Source: JAQICJ01 sp041686345
Lineage (GTDB): Bacteria; Myxococcota_A; Polyangia; HGW-17
Direction of reading: 5' to 3'
Assembly (NCBI GenBank): GCA_041686345.1
Contig: JAWLEA010000001.1
Span: forward strand, 1 to 64,000
DNA: 64,000 bases
Under the pieces are notes generated by a model. That model worked only from the letters and a program-made list of their open reading frames with translations. It did no database searches and had not been told where the DNA came from. Within the stretch, counting starts at the first letter, position 1. Each line of letters opens with the position of its first letter. Below, in pieces: positions 1 to 10,220 of the stretch. Made by a program: the position numbers and the translations under genes.

Positions 1-85
1 CAAAAAATATCGTTTAAGTTACTAAATTTTACTCAATGCTAAATTTAAAAGTATTCTTTAAATTAAACAGAAAGGAATTTTGATT

Positions 86-382
86 ATGAAAAAATTATTA
101 GCTATTCTCGTTGTTACTGTATTTACATTAGGTTTTGCTGCATGCGATAAAAAAGAAGAAAATACCACTCCTGATAAAACAGACGATACTGCTGTACCAG
201 CCACTGATGATACAGCCACTGACACCACAGTCACTGATGACACAGCCACTGATGATACAGCCACTGACACCACTGAAGATGCCCCAACTACAGATGGTAC
301 AGCCACTGAAACAACTCCCGGTACTACAGATGGTACAGCTACTAAAACCGAAGAAGCTCCTGTAACTCCAATAACAGAATAA
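86..382 (+). CDS. small Asp/Thr-rich lipoprotein
   Basis: Predicted 98-residue lipoprotein of unknown function. The N-terminus MKKLLAILVVTVF is a signal peptide ending in a lipobox (GFAAC), followed by a low-complexity tail made of TDDTAT/TDTT-type repeats. The start is ATG at 86, nine bases after AAAGGA at 71-76; an in-frame TTG at 80 is less likely. Aspartate at +2 after the lipidated Cys is the inner-membrane retention signal in enterobacteria; whether this applies here is unknown. The repetitive acidic tail suggests an unstructured surface or periplasmic spacer. A strong terminator follows at once, so it is probably monocistronic. No enzymatic domain is visible. Confidence 0.8.
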   Translation: MKKLLAILVVTVFTLGFAACDKKEENTTPDKTDDTAVPATDDTATDTTVTDDTATDDTATDTTEDAPTTDGTATETTPGTTDGTATKTEEAPVTPITE

Positions 383-400
383 GCTTTTTTTCCAGTTTTA

Positions 401-431
401 AAAAAAAGCCGCTTTTTGCGGCTTTTTTTTT
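401..431 (+). terminator. rho-independent terminator
   Basis: GCCGC (408-412), a TTTTT loop and GCGGC (418-422) form a G+C stem extended by an A-run on the left and a T-run on the right. It lies 19 bases after the stop of the small lipoprotein gene. The A/T symmetry means it could also work on the other strand. Confidence 0.9.
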
Positions 432-468
432 GGATTTTTTCTCATCTTTGCATATCCAGTTCCACCTA

Positions 469-631
469 GTTTCCATCCCAGAATGGGGGTTGTTGGCTGG
501 GGAAGAAGCTGGTTTCAGAAGTGTGGAGAAACTTTGCAGAAATAGTTGATACTATTTCAAGAAGTTACGACAAAGCAGATGAGGCCAGATTCCGTCGCCA
601 GACGATGATATCCATTTTTGGGATGGGAACT
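469..631 (-). mobile_element. 162-bp palindromic element, copy 1
   Basis: Reverse-orientation copy of the intergenic repeat family described under copy 5. It is bounded by TAGTTTCCATCCCA on the left and TGGGATGGGAAC on the right. The left flank has the TA seen next to most copies; the right flank has TG. The interior keeps the ATAGT/ACTAT core and the GACGATGA block. The short open reading frame across it is a by-product of the repeat. Confidence 0.8.
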
Positions 632-1105
632 GCCTATTCAAAAAAGAAAAATTTTCTTTTTTACTTCTTGCCTTCACTAGTTGGAACAGTATGTATCAGG
701 GTTTAAATTGTTTGAAATAGTATCAATTGAATTTCCTCTTTTTCCAATTCTTCCGGACAATTTTTTTTTGAATACCTTTATTCTAAAATTACAACTGAAG
801 CGAAGGGAAAAAGTAAGACTGAATCTTTGTCATAGATAATTTTGTCGTGGTTATTTGTTGACATCCAAGGTCTGATAAGCATATATTAACGCCCAGTATA
901 TCCTTTTTCCATCTTCGGGATTATCCAGGTTCTCACGTTATCAGCTTGGATACAGACCAATTTTGAAACATTAATGGTTCTATTTTTGATTTCAGCTGGA
1001 ATTTGGTAATTGATTATTGTATTATCTGGGCAAATTTGTTTAGAGTATTTTACCTTGTAATGGTTTATTCAATAATTCTTCCATTGTTTGAAAGGCTTGT
1101 TTCCT
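632..1105. other. intergenic gap, no feature recognised
   Basis: About 470 AT-rich bases between copy 1 of the repeat and the HEAT-like lipoprotein gene. I see no credible gene, RNA or strong hairpin. The promoter of the downstream gene should lie here but no clear -35/-10 pair stands out. Confidence 0.5.
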
Positions 1106-4100
1106 ATGGTTAAGAAACTGTTTTCATTATTGTTTGTGTTAAATCTTCTTTTTGTTTCATGTTCTTCAAGTGAATCGGATCCCAAAGTATGGATAGAGAT
1201 CTTGAACGATTCCAAGAAAGACAGAAAATTTGCTTTGAATAAATTAGAGTTTATCTATCAGGTGGATACCACCCTGGATGAAACCTGTGACGATATTCTC
1301 GCTCCAAAAGCTTGGGACAAGAGAAAAAGGGAGATAATCAGAAGAACAAGAAATAGCCAGGAACTCAGAGAGCAGATGATGAAAGTGGGCAAAGCCGAGT
1401 TCGATAAATACGAAACTTTTTGCAACACTTATGCCGAAGGTTTAAAAGAAAAGATCCCTTATTTTCGCAAATTGGTTATTCCATCTTTGCTTTCAGCTCT
1501 GGAAACCAAAGAATGGCAGAAAGACAAGATCATCAAGTTGCTAATCGAATTCCAGGATCCCAAGGAGCCCATTAAAGCCAAGGATATTCAGGATCTCTTC
1601 ATTAAAACAATTAAAGAATTCGGTGGAACTGAATATCTTACCAACAAAGACAAAATCGATGCAAGAACAGTAATTGCCATTCGTGGTTTGACCGAACTCA
1701 ACAAAAAAAATCCCCATCCCGAAACTTTCAAGGTTTTAAAAAGTCTTCTCGCCAAAATTTATAAAAGACCCGAAGAATATGATTCCATTTCTCAGGTAAG
1801 AATGGCCCTGGTTAAAAATATATTCAAACTCAGGGGGGTAAAAGAAAACAAGAACAAGGAGTTCAACAAAGAAGCAGCCGATATCCTGGTTGAGATCATT
1901 CGTCGTGGTAAGCACGATACCACCGAAGAAAAATATCATTGCCAGGGACGACCCTGCAAACAGAACTTTCTCATCAACAAGAAAGCCGCTATCAAACTTG
2001 GTGATCTCGGGGTCTCCAATCAGAAAGTTATTCAAACTCTGGTAACATGCCTTTATAGTGTTGAAGTTGGAGCCGGCCGCAAAAGAAAATCTTTCCGTGA
2101 GTGTAAACTGGCTTTGTCCAAACTTTATTCAACTGAAAAGGAAAATGGCGCGATAGATCCTGTGGGTATACTTTCCCTGGTAGCTGAAGGTGACCCGGCC
2201 AGACATCCCCTTGCTTATCAAGGCAAAGAAAAACGCAAAGTTGTAGATAAATGGTATGTATATAAAGACGGGGACAAATATGTTCAATACGGCAAAGACA
2301 AACACCAGTCCTCCAAGCGATCCAAAAGTCAAAAACAATGCTTGGAAAATTTCAAAAAATACAGAAACAGTGAATATTTCAGATTTGTTGCTTATCGCCG
2401 TTACAGACATCTCCTCAAAACACTGGGATCCGATAAAGTTGGATCCTTCAGCGAATATCTTGAAAAAATCAAAACTGCCAACAAAAAAAGAGTTGACAAT
2501 TATGGCGACGGAGCTTGCAAGATCTTTGTGCTCAATGAATTGGGCGGTTGGGACAAAAAAGACTCAGCCGTTGTTGAAAGAACCGCTCTTGAAGCCTTGC
2601 GAGGAATGGGTGCGGGAGATGAGATAAAAAGAATCTTCCTTGAAAATTACAGTTCTTATGCCATGGAAGCCTATTGGGATTTTACGGCTGATCAGTCCTG
2701 GGAAGCAGCCAAAGTGCGCTGTGAAAAAGAAGGCATGATGAGAATGTACATCAAAAAACACTGTGTTCCAAAATATAACAATAATATTGATGGTATAAAA
2801 TCCCAGTGGAACAAACTTAAAGATTACAACTGGCTGGTGGATGCTTCCAAAGAAGCCATGTATGGTGCCGGTTGGTACACAACTTCCATGGTTGATAAAT
2901 TAAGCAGAAGAATCAGAGACGAATTGGAAAAACGACTCAAGTGGCTGCATGATCCAAGATCAACTGTTTTTGCCGCCAAAGCATTGGCAATGATTCCCTA
3001 TAAGAAGAAAACTTTACAAAATATTCTTGATGTAGTTGTTGATCTTGAACACGATCCAGAAAATAAAGATGCAAAAACTGCATCTTTGGAGCCTTGGCAT
3101 ATTGCCACCGAGTTGCTCTGGGAACAATACCGACAACAGACTATTCAAAATCTGCAGATGGGTAATTTCGAAAAGAGATGTGCTGCTTTAGGTGGAGAAT
3201 TGAAAGACAAATGCCAGAAAAAGTTTGGCAAAGCTTTCCAGGAAGTAATGGAAGTTTTCCAGATGTGGAGTTTCAACAAAGACAGGTGGCTGCGTTCGAG
3301 ATACATGTGGATATCAGCACTGCAGGATTATTTTGGTTATTGGCCCATAGATCCTAAAACCAAAAAGCCCAATCGGATGGATGCCAAAACACTTTACAAA
3401 GAATATGTCAAGTGGACGAAAAAATGTGAAGCAAAACGCAAAGCTTTCAGTAAAACCTCTGAAGCTAAAAAGAAACCAGAAAATGAACCAATCTGTGATG
3501 GTTATGATAAATCTAAAGATTGGGGTTGGAATATCAGAGCTTCCGAAGCCGCCAAAGGAATGAGCAAAGCCGGCATTTCATCCAAAGAGGCTGAAAAACG
3601 TCTTATTCTCACTGGTTACGAGAGGGTCAGACTTGATATTCTCAAGTCAGTTTTTGATTATGCTTCTATTGATGATTTCAAAACTTTGTTGAGCATTAAA
3701 CCAAAGCATATCATGATCGATCCAGGTCCCCATCCACTCGATAAGGTTAATCGTGACAAATTGTCCGAAGCTGCCAAAGTTGACTATGAGCTCATGGTGC
3801 AAAGACCATGGGATGACAAAATGGAAAAAGACAGGCAAAAAGCTGCCAAAAAAGTTATCAAGGAAGAATTAAACGAACTGTTCGAGCCTATCCATGATTT
3901 GAAATCTTTTTCCAAAGCCTATCTTGGCAGTGAAGCCCCCATAAATAATATTTCAGCTCTGAGAACCATTATTCAGACAGTATCAATTAAAAAACCATGT
4001 CCTGAAAAGGATGAAGATGGCAAAGTTCCTTCTTGTGCGGTTTTTGAAGATAAATACAACGAAGAAACCAATGAATGGATTAAAGTCCGCAAGTCTTCAA

Positions 4101-4420
4101 GGCAGACAATTTTTACTCCCTGGAGAGCTCGTCACAAGGCACTTATGTTAATCAATTCCTGGGATAAAAATATCAACGAAGGTGATCGTAAAAACCTTGT
4201 TCAAACATTGGCCACAACTTACGAAAAATCTGAAGTTCCGGTAAGAGAAGCAATATTACTGGTTCTTGACCGCTGGAGTAAGTCATCAGATTATAAAGAC
4301 GTGGCAAAACCAATTAAAAAAGTTGTTAAATTTGAAACTGAAAACCATCGTAGAGGTGGTTATTTCTGGATGAATCAAAGAGCACTCTCCTTCCTGGGAA
4401 GGCTCAAAGGTAAAAAATAA
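1106..4420 (+). CDS. very large HEAT-like repeat lipoprotein
   Basis: Predicted 1104-residue outer-envelope lipoprotein. The signal peptide MVKKLFSLLFVLNLLF ends in a lipobox (LFVSC) followed by a Ser-rich linker. The rest is charged and alpha-helical, with recurring segments such as LIEIIRRGKHD-like helices, AAIKLGDLG, ALEALRGMG, AAKALAMIP and REAILLVLDRW. These resemble HEAT/ARM repeats spread through the protein, although periods are irregular. Such solenoids usually bind protein partners; no catalytic motif is visible. ATG 1106 is preferred over an upstream in-frame TTG at 1088 because AAAGG (1091-1095) is correctly spaced and the signal peptide then begins cleanly. It stands alone on the plus strand. 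Function unknown. Confidence 0.85.
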   Translation: MVKKLFSLLFVLNLLFVSCSSSESDPKVWIEILNDSKKDRKFALNKLEFIYQVDTTLDETCDDILAPKAWDKRKREIIRRTRNSQELREQMMKVGKAEFDKYETFCNTYAEGLKEKIPYFRKLVIPSLLSALETKEWQKDKIIKLLIEFQDPKEPIKAKDIQDLFIKTIKEFGGTEYLTNKDKIDARTVIAIRGLTELNKKNPHPETFKVLKSLLAKIYKRPEEYDSISQVRMALVKNIFKLRGVKENKNKEFNKEAADILVEIIRRGKHDTTEEKYHCQGRPCKQNFLINKKAAIKLGDLGVSNQKVIQTLVTCLYSVEVGAGRKRKSFRECKLALSKLYSTEKENGAIDPVGILSLVAEGDPARHPLAYQGKEKRKVVDKWYVYKDGDKYVQYGKDKHQSSKRSKSQKQCLENFKKYRNSEYFRFVAYRRYRHLLKTLGSDKVGSFSEYLEKIKTANKKRVDNYGDGACKIFVLNELGGWDKKDSAVVERTALEALRGMGAGDEIKRIFLENYSSYAMEAYWDFTADQSWEAAKVRCEKEGMMRMYIKKHCVPKYNNNIDGIKSQWNKLKDYNWLVDASKEAMYGAGWYTTSMVDKLSRRIRDELEKRLKWLHDPRSTVFAAKALAMIPYKKKTLQNILDVVVDLEHDPENKDAKTASLEPWHIATELLWEQYRQQTIQNLQMGNFEKRCAALGGELKDKCQKKFGKAFQEVMEVFQMWSFNKDRWLRSRYMWISALQDYFGYWPIDPKTKKPNRMDAKTLYKEYVKWTKKCEAKRKAFSKTSEAKKKPENEPICDGYDKSKDWGWNIRASEAAKGMSKAGISSKEAEKRLILTGYERVRLDILKSVFDYASIDDFKTLLSIKPKHIMIDPGPHPLDKVNRDKLSEAAKVDYELMVQRPWDDKMEKDRQKAAKKVIKEELNELFEPIHDLKSFSKAYLGSEAPINNISALRTIIQTVSIKKPCPEKDEDGKVPSCAVFEDKYNEETNEWIKVRKSSRQTIFTPWRARHKALMLINSWDKNINEGDRKNLVQTLATTYEKSEVPVREAILLVLDRWSKSSDYKDVAKPIKKVVKFETENHRRGGYFWMNQRALSFLGRLKGKK

Positions 4421-4638
4421 TAATTATAATCCAGGATTTTTACTAAAAGTTTCGGCAATATTTGCATTTATTTATTTGGGAAATGTTTTATTTCACCCCA
4501 AAGCTTAACTAAGCTTCACGGCTCAACAGCAATTTTGCCGTAAATTGTTGTAAATATCCTTAGGTTACAAACCTCGGATGACTTTTCAAGCAGCCCAGTA
4601 TTGGTAAGTAAATAAATATCATAATTGAAAAGCAGTCG

Positions 4639-6582
4639 ATGGGGAATGTTCTGGATAATATGATCAAGTTAGAAATAATCGAGGGCGAACAAAGTGGTGA
4701 ATGTTTTAAAAGCGATGAGGCTGTTTTTACTATAGGACGGCTTGACAATAATGATTTTTCATTAAGTGATTATCACATAAGCAGTGAACATGCTCAGGTT
4801 TTTTGGGAAGATAATCAATATATTTTCAAAGATTTACGTTCTACAAACGGTTCAGTGATAAAGAGGGGTGAAGATCTGTTTACTGTGAATGGAGCTCATC
4901 AATGGGAATTGCCACTGCAAAAAGGCGACAGACTTTTACTGGGAGCTCCTCATACACCTGTAATTATAGAATGTAAGGAGGTAACCAGTCCTTCCTTCGT
5001 AGATGAATCCGATAAGAAAACCAAAGTTGTTCTGGCTCGAGATAAAAGTCAACTGGAAACCTATCAGGAAAAAGCTTTGGATGATCACAATCTTGCCAGA
5101 ATCATGTATAGAATGGTGCAAACCATTGGCAAAAGCGGTCTTCGGTTGTCAGACGTTCTTGACAACGTCGCCAAAGCTGTTTTCGAATTAATCAAATTAT
5201 CTACCAATGTTTCTATTTATTTAAAAAACAGATCAAATCGGTTTAAATTAAAATATTCCTGTTCCAGACAGGGTAAAGAACAATCCAGCGGTTCCAGATC
5301 TATAATCCGTTTGGTTTTAAAACGTAAACAGGCTGTGGTGGTAGCTGATGCTCCAGAAATTCTCTCTGATTCCGAATCAATCCTGGCGGCCGATATCAAA
5401 TCGGTAATAGCTGTTCCCTTTTGGCACAAAGGAGAAATAAGCGGAATTTTGCAATGTGATAATCGGGGCAGTAATGGAATTTTTACCGAAAAAGAGCTGG
5501 AACTTCTTACTCTGCTCAGTTATCAGGCTAATCTGGCAATTCAAAATGCCCGTTATTTTGAACAGTTGGAAAAAAAAGAGAAACAGGTAGAATCAGAAAA
5601 TTACTACCTTAAAAAAAGCCGGAATTTTTGTACTTTCAATGATATCATTGGTGAATCAGATGAAATGCACAGAATATTCGAACAATTGAAAAAAGTTCTT
5701 GATACCAGGGTTTCAATACACATTTGGGGAGAAACAGGGACAGGGAAAGAATTAATTGCTTCTGCCATCCATAATCAAAGTAAAAGAACAAACAAAATGT
5801 TTGTAGCCCAGAATTGTGCAGCTTTGCCGGAAAATTTACTGGAAAGCGAGCTTTTTGGCCATGAAAAGGGGGCTTTCACCGGAGCTGACCGTAAAAAGAA
5901 GGGATTGTTCGAAATTTCGGATGGAGGAACTCTTTTTTTGGATGAAATAGCTGATATGTCGCCATCATTGCAGGTCAAACTTTTGCGAGTTCTGCAAGAA
6001 GGTGAAATCAGACCCGTTGGAGCCACTCAGGTTAAATACGTTGACGTTCGTATTATTTCAGCTACCCATAAAAATCTTGAAAAAGAAGTAGAAAAAAATA
6101 ATTTCCGGGAAGATCTTTTCTACAGGCTGCATGTATTTCCCATCAAATTACCACCTCTGAGAGACAGACAGGGAGATATAGAAATACTGACCAGACATTT
6201 TCTGGAAAAATTCAACCGAGAATTGAAAAAAAATGTTTCCATCTCAAAAGGTGCTCTGGAAGAGATGAGGGGATACAAATGGAAAGGAAACATCAGAGAG
6301 TTGGAAAATGAAGTACAGCGTCTGGTTATATTGGCTGATTCGGAAGATATTATCAAAGTGGAAGATTTAAGAGCTCATCAACGCAAGCAAACTTCTGTAA
6401 TGGGTCGGAAGATGTATGATAAATCAAAAACTCTCAAGGAGATGGTTGAGGAAGTGGAAAAAATAATTATCAGACAGGCTATCAAAGATTCCGGTGGTAA
6501 CAAAACAAACGCCGCCAAAAATCTGGGAATTACCAGAGAAGGATTGTATAAAAAGATTTCACGTTTCAACATGGAGTTATGA
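4639..6582 (+). CDS. FHA-GAF-sigma54 transcription activator
   Basis: Predicted 647-residue bacterial enhancer-binding protein that would activate sigma54 promoters. An N-terminal FHA domain (about 8-100, with IGR, SSEHA and STNGS motifs) should bind phosphothreonine. A GAF domain follows (about 150-310), then an AAA+ domain with Walker A GETGTGKE (near 364), the sigma54-contacting GAFTGA (near 411) and Walker B GTLFLDEI. The C-terminus is a Fis-type helix-turn-helix (GNKTNAAKNLGITREGLYK). FHA plus GAF instead of a receiver suggests control by a Ser/Thr kinase and a small ligand, an arrangement common in Myxococcota. Its 3' end overlaps the convergent radical-SAM gene by six bases. An internal ATG seven codons downstream could also be the start. 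Confidence 0.93.
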   Translation: MGNVLDNMIKLEIIEGEQSGECFKSDEAVFTIGRLDNNDFSLSDYHISSEHAQVFWEDNQYIFKDLRSTNGSVIKRGEDLFTVNGAHQWELPLQKGDRLLLGAPHTPVIIECKEVTSPSFVDESDKKTKVVLARDKSQLETYQEKALDDHNLARIMYRMVQTIGKSGLRLSDVLDNVAKAVFELIKLSTNVSIYLKNRSNRFKLKYSCSRQGKEQSSGSRSIIRLVLKRKQAVVVADAPEILSDSESILAADIKSVIAVPFWHKGEISGILQCDNRGSNGIFTEKELELLTLLSYQANLAIQNARYFEQLEKKEKQVESENYYLKKSRNFCTFNDIIGESDEMHRIFEQLKKVLDTRVSIHIWGETGTGKELIASAIHNQSKRTNKMFVAQNCAALPENLLESELFGHEKGAFTGADRKKKGLFEISDGGTLFLDEIADMSPSLQVKLLRVLQEGEIRPVGATQVKYVDVRIISATHKNLEKEVEKNNFREDLFYRLHVFPIKLPPLRDRQGDIEILTRHFLEKFNRELKKNVSISKGALEEMRGYKWKGNIRELENEVQRLVILADSEDIIKVEDLRAHQRKQTSVMGRKMYDKSKTLKEMVEEVEKIIIRQAIKDSGGNKTNAAKNLGITREGLYKKISRFNMEL

Positions 6583-7596
6583 AATTATAATACCCGGGAT
6601 TTTTGTCTGGCAGAAGTTGCATCTGCCCTGTTCGTCAATATTCAATTCGGGAGCTTTGTAACCATTACGTTCAATTACAATTTTACCACAGGAGGGACAA
6701 AGAGTATGGTCGCTGTTTTGGAGCTTGATATTACCTGTGTAAACAAAATTGAGACCTTGTTCTCTGGCAATATTGACTGCTTCAATCATCTTATCAACAG
6801 GAGTGGGAAGCCGGTGATATTTATAGACAGGAAAATACCTGCTGAAATGGATGGGAATATTGGGAGAGAGGGAAGCAGCAAAAGAACTTATATCTTTTAG
6901 TTGGGCGGAGTCATCGTTAACACCGGGAACAATGAGAGTGGTTATTTCAACCCAGACCCCATTATTATGGAGAATCTCTATGGTTTTGGCCGCATGTTCA
7001 TAACTTAATCCGGTGTATTTTGAGGTCAACTTCGAGTCAAAACCTTTGAGATCAATGTTGGCTGCATCAAGAAAGGGAATAAGTTCTTGCAGAGGTTCAG
7101 GATTGATAGCACCATTGCTTACCCAGATATTCATTATGTTGTTTTTTTTAGCTAATTTTGCAATTTCAAGACTGTATTCATAGAAAACAGTGGGTTCGGT
7201 ATAGGTGGCTGCAATCATAGGTAAAGAGCTTTGCCGGGCTTTTTCAACTATTGTTGCAGGCTCCATGCTGGTGCCGGGGAGTGGCCGGGTTGAATGTTGT
7301 CGGGGCCATTGAGCAATATCGGAATTTTGACACCAGTGACAATCGAGGTTGCAGCCACAGGTGGCATAAGAAAGAATACTCTCTCCGGGCAGGACGTGAT
7401 AGAGAGGTTTTTTCTCAATGGGATCAGAACTGAGAGAGAGTAAACGACCCCAAGTTTGCGTGTATAATTTGCCCTTGTTGTTTTGGCGTACTTTGCATAG
7501 ACCTGCTTCATCAGGCTTGATAACACAATTGAAGGGGCAAAGTTCACACTTTACTCTGTTTTTATCTAGTTTAGAAAAGTATTTTGCCAGTTTCAT
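6577..7596 (-). CDS. amrS: AmmeMemoRadiSam-type radical SAM enzyme (copy 1)
   Basis: Radical-SAM protein of 339 residues in the family related to pyruvate-formate-lyase activase that usually accompanies AMMECR1 and Memo proteins. The [4Fe-4S]/SAM motif is C82-x3-C86-x2-C89 (GCNLDCHWCQN). An N-terminal Cys set (C17, C20, C24, C34) and a C-terminal CPSC...CNFC ribbon match the family layout. The substrate of this family is not established. The start codon overlaps the end of plsB by 26 bases, so translation may be coupled. Neither AMMECR1 nor Memo is visible in this window. A paralogue sits at 45833-46816. Confidence 0.88.
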   Translation of the reverse strand: MKLAKYFSKLDKNRVKCELCPFNCVIKPDEAGLCKVRQNNKGKLYTQTWGRLLSLSSDPIEKKPLYHVLPGESILSYATCGCNLDCHWCQNSDIAQWPRQHSTRPLPGTSMEPATIVEKARQSSLPMIAATYTEPTVFYEYSLEIAKLAKKNNIMNIWVSNGAINPEPLQELIPFLDAANIDLKGFDSKLTSKYTGLSYEHAAKTIEILHNNGVWVEITTLIVPGVNDDSAQLKDISSFAASLSPNIPIHFSRYFPVYKYHRLPTPVDKMIEAVNIAREQGLNFVYTGNIKLQNSDHTLCPSCGKIVIERNGYKAPELNIDEQGRCNFCQTKIPGIIIS

Positions 7597-10090
7597 TTTT
7601 TTTCATCTTTTTATGTTGTAATTGGTAGTTGTGGAGAAAATTTTCCCTGTTGCTGATAAAATTATCTATTTTATCAGAAAAATTCTGGGTGGTTATTTTT
7701 TTGGTGGAAGAAATTTTCAGTAAATCGTTGTCAATCATGAGATTAATGGTTTCAATAAAAATGGATTTATTGAAAGATTCAAATTTGAAATGACGATTTT
7801 CGAGGATGTTGAAAGCATTTTTCTGGATGGTTTTAACCAGTTCTTTTTTGGTTCCACCCTGGTTTTTATTGAAATATTTTCTGAGACAAAAAGCACTGAG
7901 AAGTTGACCTTCCAAAAATTCTACAATCAAACTGGATAGATTAATCAGTTCAAACTTGGAAAATTGGACAAGAAAATCTTTTTCTTCGGGAAAGGCTGCA
8001 TAATCCTCTTTTTTGAGATAGGGAAATTCCCTTTTCAAGCATTTACTCAATAATTTATATGTACTTTCCGGTTTTTCATCATCTGCGATAATTACTGCTG
8101 CCGCAATTGCAGGTTTGATAACTGTTTGCAAAAAACCGTTTTTATAATAGGAAAGTTTTACTCTTTTGTTGGGTTCAACCTGAATTTTGTTTCCTTCTTG
8201 CTTGATAATATTGCCAAACCCTTTGAGGGAACGTTTGTATCTGCGCAGAAGTTGATTTTGATCTTTGATGGTTTTAGCCAGAATCAGTCCTCTGGCCACA
8301 GCGATTTTATGAAAAGACTGGTAAATGGAAAAAATGTCATAGGAATTAAAGCTATTTGAACTGTAAGACAAGAGGGCTGCACCGGTAAGCATACTGCTGG
8401 TAATAGTTGTGTTTTGCACGATATTGTGAGTGATTTTTAAGGAGAGCTTGCGGATTTTTTCTTTGAATTCAGGAGAGGTTGGTTCTGTATTGCCAAGAAA
8501 GTCTTTCATGTCAAAAGGTTGGGCTACCCTAATGTGTACTCTTCCGTATCTGTTCAATAAAACACTGGCTGATTTCAATACCTGAAGAAAATTTTCACTC
8601 TTTTTTTCTTTGCCGAAATTTTCAGTTTGATAACTGTCTTCTTCGATTACTTTTTCATAGCCAATGGTGATGGGAACAATCTGGGGAGATGGCAGTGGCC
8701 TTTGCAGTACAAGTTTACCAATCATGGAAAGAAGTCCGAATTTGGGATAAACAGCTTTTCCGGTTCTGGATCTGGTTCCTTCTATGAAAAATTCAATATT
8801 CACCCCCAATTTTAACAATTCGGTTATATATTCAAGGAGAACTTGTTTGTATAGTTTTTTGCCTTTAAAAGAACGTCTGATGAAGAAAGCTCCTCCCATC
8901 CTGAAAATTGCTCCCATGGGGAAAAATGAAAGATTCTGTCCGGCTGCTATATGGGGAATGGGTAGATGGTATTTATCCATCAGCCAGGAAATCAATAAAT
9001 AATCCACATGGCTGCGGTGACAGGGAATGAGAATAAGGGGACCTCTGGTGGAATATTCCCTCATTTTTTCAAAACCTTTATCGTCAAGTTCAAATCCTTT
9101 GAAAATACGGTGCCAGATAAACCAGAGGGAATATTTATAAAAAGCCAGAGTAGTTTTGGTAGGTGCAGCCGGAATTTCACGAATTGCACTTTGGATTTCT
9201 TTGAGAGCTTTTTCCGGATCAGTGCCTTCGTCAATGGTTTTAAAATACAATTTGGTTATATTTTCATTTTTATTGAGGTTATGCTGAATTTGACCAAGTG
9301 AAGGCAGTTTGGGACCCAGGGTTAATTTCCATTCTTTTTCGATGGTTTCGACCAGAAGATCATAAAGTTGATCAGCTTTGGCATTAAAATCTTGATTGGA
9401 GTTTTCGGATATGAATCTGCTTATGTTCAAAGGTGGAGCAAGCCTGATTATGGGTTGGAAAAGTGAAGAAAAAACCTGCAATACTCCTCTGATATTTGAA
9501 GGTTTTTCCTGTTGACCTATGTATTTGTCCACTAATTCTTTGAAGGTATTACTGTTTCTGGTACCACTGCGATCCCATACCGGGATAACCGGCAGAGCAA
9601 CTATTTCTTTTTGAGGAGAATTTTTGTTGAGGCTGGAAATGAGATTGAGCAGGACTTCGTCTCCCGTTTTTTTCTGTTCGGGTTCAAAGATGTTTTGAAT
9701 GGTGTAAAGACTTATCAGTGCAGGTTTTCCAGCAAGGAGAGCATCGCTGATCAATTTTAATTGATGTTCCTTGTCGAGTTTAAAAAGATGTTTACCCAAA
9801 AATGCCCCCATTTTTTTTAAAGGATTTAAGAAAAATGGGTTTTCCGGGAAGATGTGTGCGGGCAGGGGTAATTTTTCATTGAGCAGAATCTGTCTGAAAA
9901 GGGAGTAATCCACCAGATTTTTGGTGCCGAAAACATAAAGAACAGTGAAATTTTCATTAATTTCTCTGAGCATTTTCAGATCTTTATTTTTAAGATCAAC
10001 GCGTTCGTAAAGAGGGGAAAGAATAATTTTCTGAATTTCTTTGTTGCTTTTATTAAGATTTTTAAAAAATGAATGAATTAAATTTTCCAT
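7571..10090 (-). CDS. plsB: glycerol-3-phosphate 1-O-acyltransferase PlsB
   Basis: Membrane-associated acyltransferase of 839 residues that would acylate sn-glycerol-3-phosphate at position 1, the first step of phospholipid synthesis. The catalytic HX4D block is CHRSHVDYLLISW near residue 355. Further family blocks follow: GAFFIRRSF, FFIEGTRSRTGK and PITIGYE. Length is close to the Escherichia coli enzyme (about 807). It is the first gene of a two-gene unit with the radical-SAM gene. The start ATG at 10090 has no strong Shine-Dalgarno sequence. PlsB instead of PlsX/PlsY is typical of Gammaproteobacteria and some deltaproteobacterial groups. Confidence 0.93.
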   Translation of the reverse strand: MENLIHSFFKNLNKSNKEIQKIILSPLYERVDLKNKDLKMLREINENFTVLYVFGTKNLVDYSLFRQILLNEKLPLPAHIFPENPFFLNPLKKMGAFLGKHLFKLDKEHQLKLISDALLAGKPALISLYTIQNIFEPEQKKTGDEVLLNLISSLNKNSPQKEIVALPVIPVWDRSGTRNSNTFKELVDKYIGQQEKPSNIRGVLQVFSSLFQPIIRLAPPLNISRFISENSNQDFNAKADQLYDLLVETIEKEWKLTLGPKLPSLGQIQHNLNKNENITKLYFKTIDEGTDPEKALKEIQSAIREIPAAPTKTTLAFYKYSLWFIWHRIFKGFELDDKGFEKMREYSTRGPLILIPCHRSHVDYLLISWLMDKYHLPIPHIAAGQNLSFFPMGAIFRMGGAFFIRRSFKGKKLYKQVLLEYITELLKLGVNIEFFIEGTRSRTGKAVYPKFGLLSMIGKLVLQRPLPSPQIVPITIGYEKVIEEDSYQTENFGKEKKSENFLQVLKSASVLLNRYGRVHIRVAQPFDMKDFLGNTEPTSPEFKEKIRKLSLKITHNIVQNTTITSSMLTGAALLSYSSNSFNSYDIFSIYQSFHKIAVARGLILAKTIKDQNQLLRRYKRSLKGFGNIIKQEGNKIQVEPNKRVKLSYYKNGFLQTVIKPAIAAAVIIADDEKPESTYKLLSKCLKREFPYLKKEDYAAFPEEKDFLVQFSKFELINLSSLIVEFLEGQLLSAFCLRKYFNKNQGGTKKELVKTIQKNAFNILENRHFKFESFNKSIFIETINLMIDNDLLKISSTKKITTQNFSDKIDNFISNRENFLHNYQLQHKKMKKNETGKILF

Positions 10091-10220
10091 TTGAACTAAG
10101 TCAACTTATACCTGTGATAATATTAGATGCCTGTAATAAAATACTAAAGGTAGCAGATATCAAATATTAGTCAAAAGCGATTTCCCCTGGTCTATTTTTT
10201 TGTGGATGGAAAGAGAATGT

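Noticed and set aside
521..706. 61-codon frame across repeat copy 1
   Set aside because: It lies inside a non-coding palindromic repeat, is not kept in other copies, and has no ribosome-binding site.
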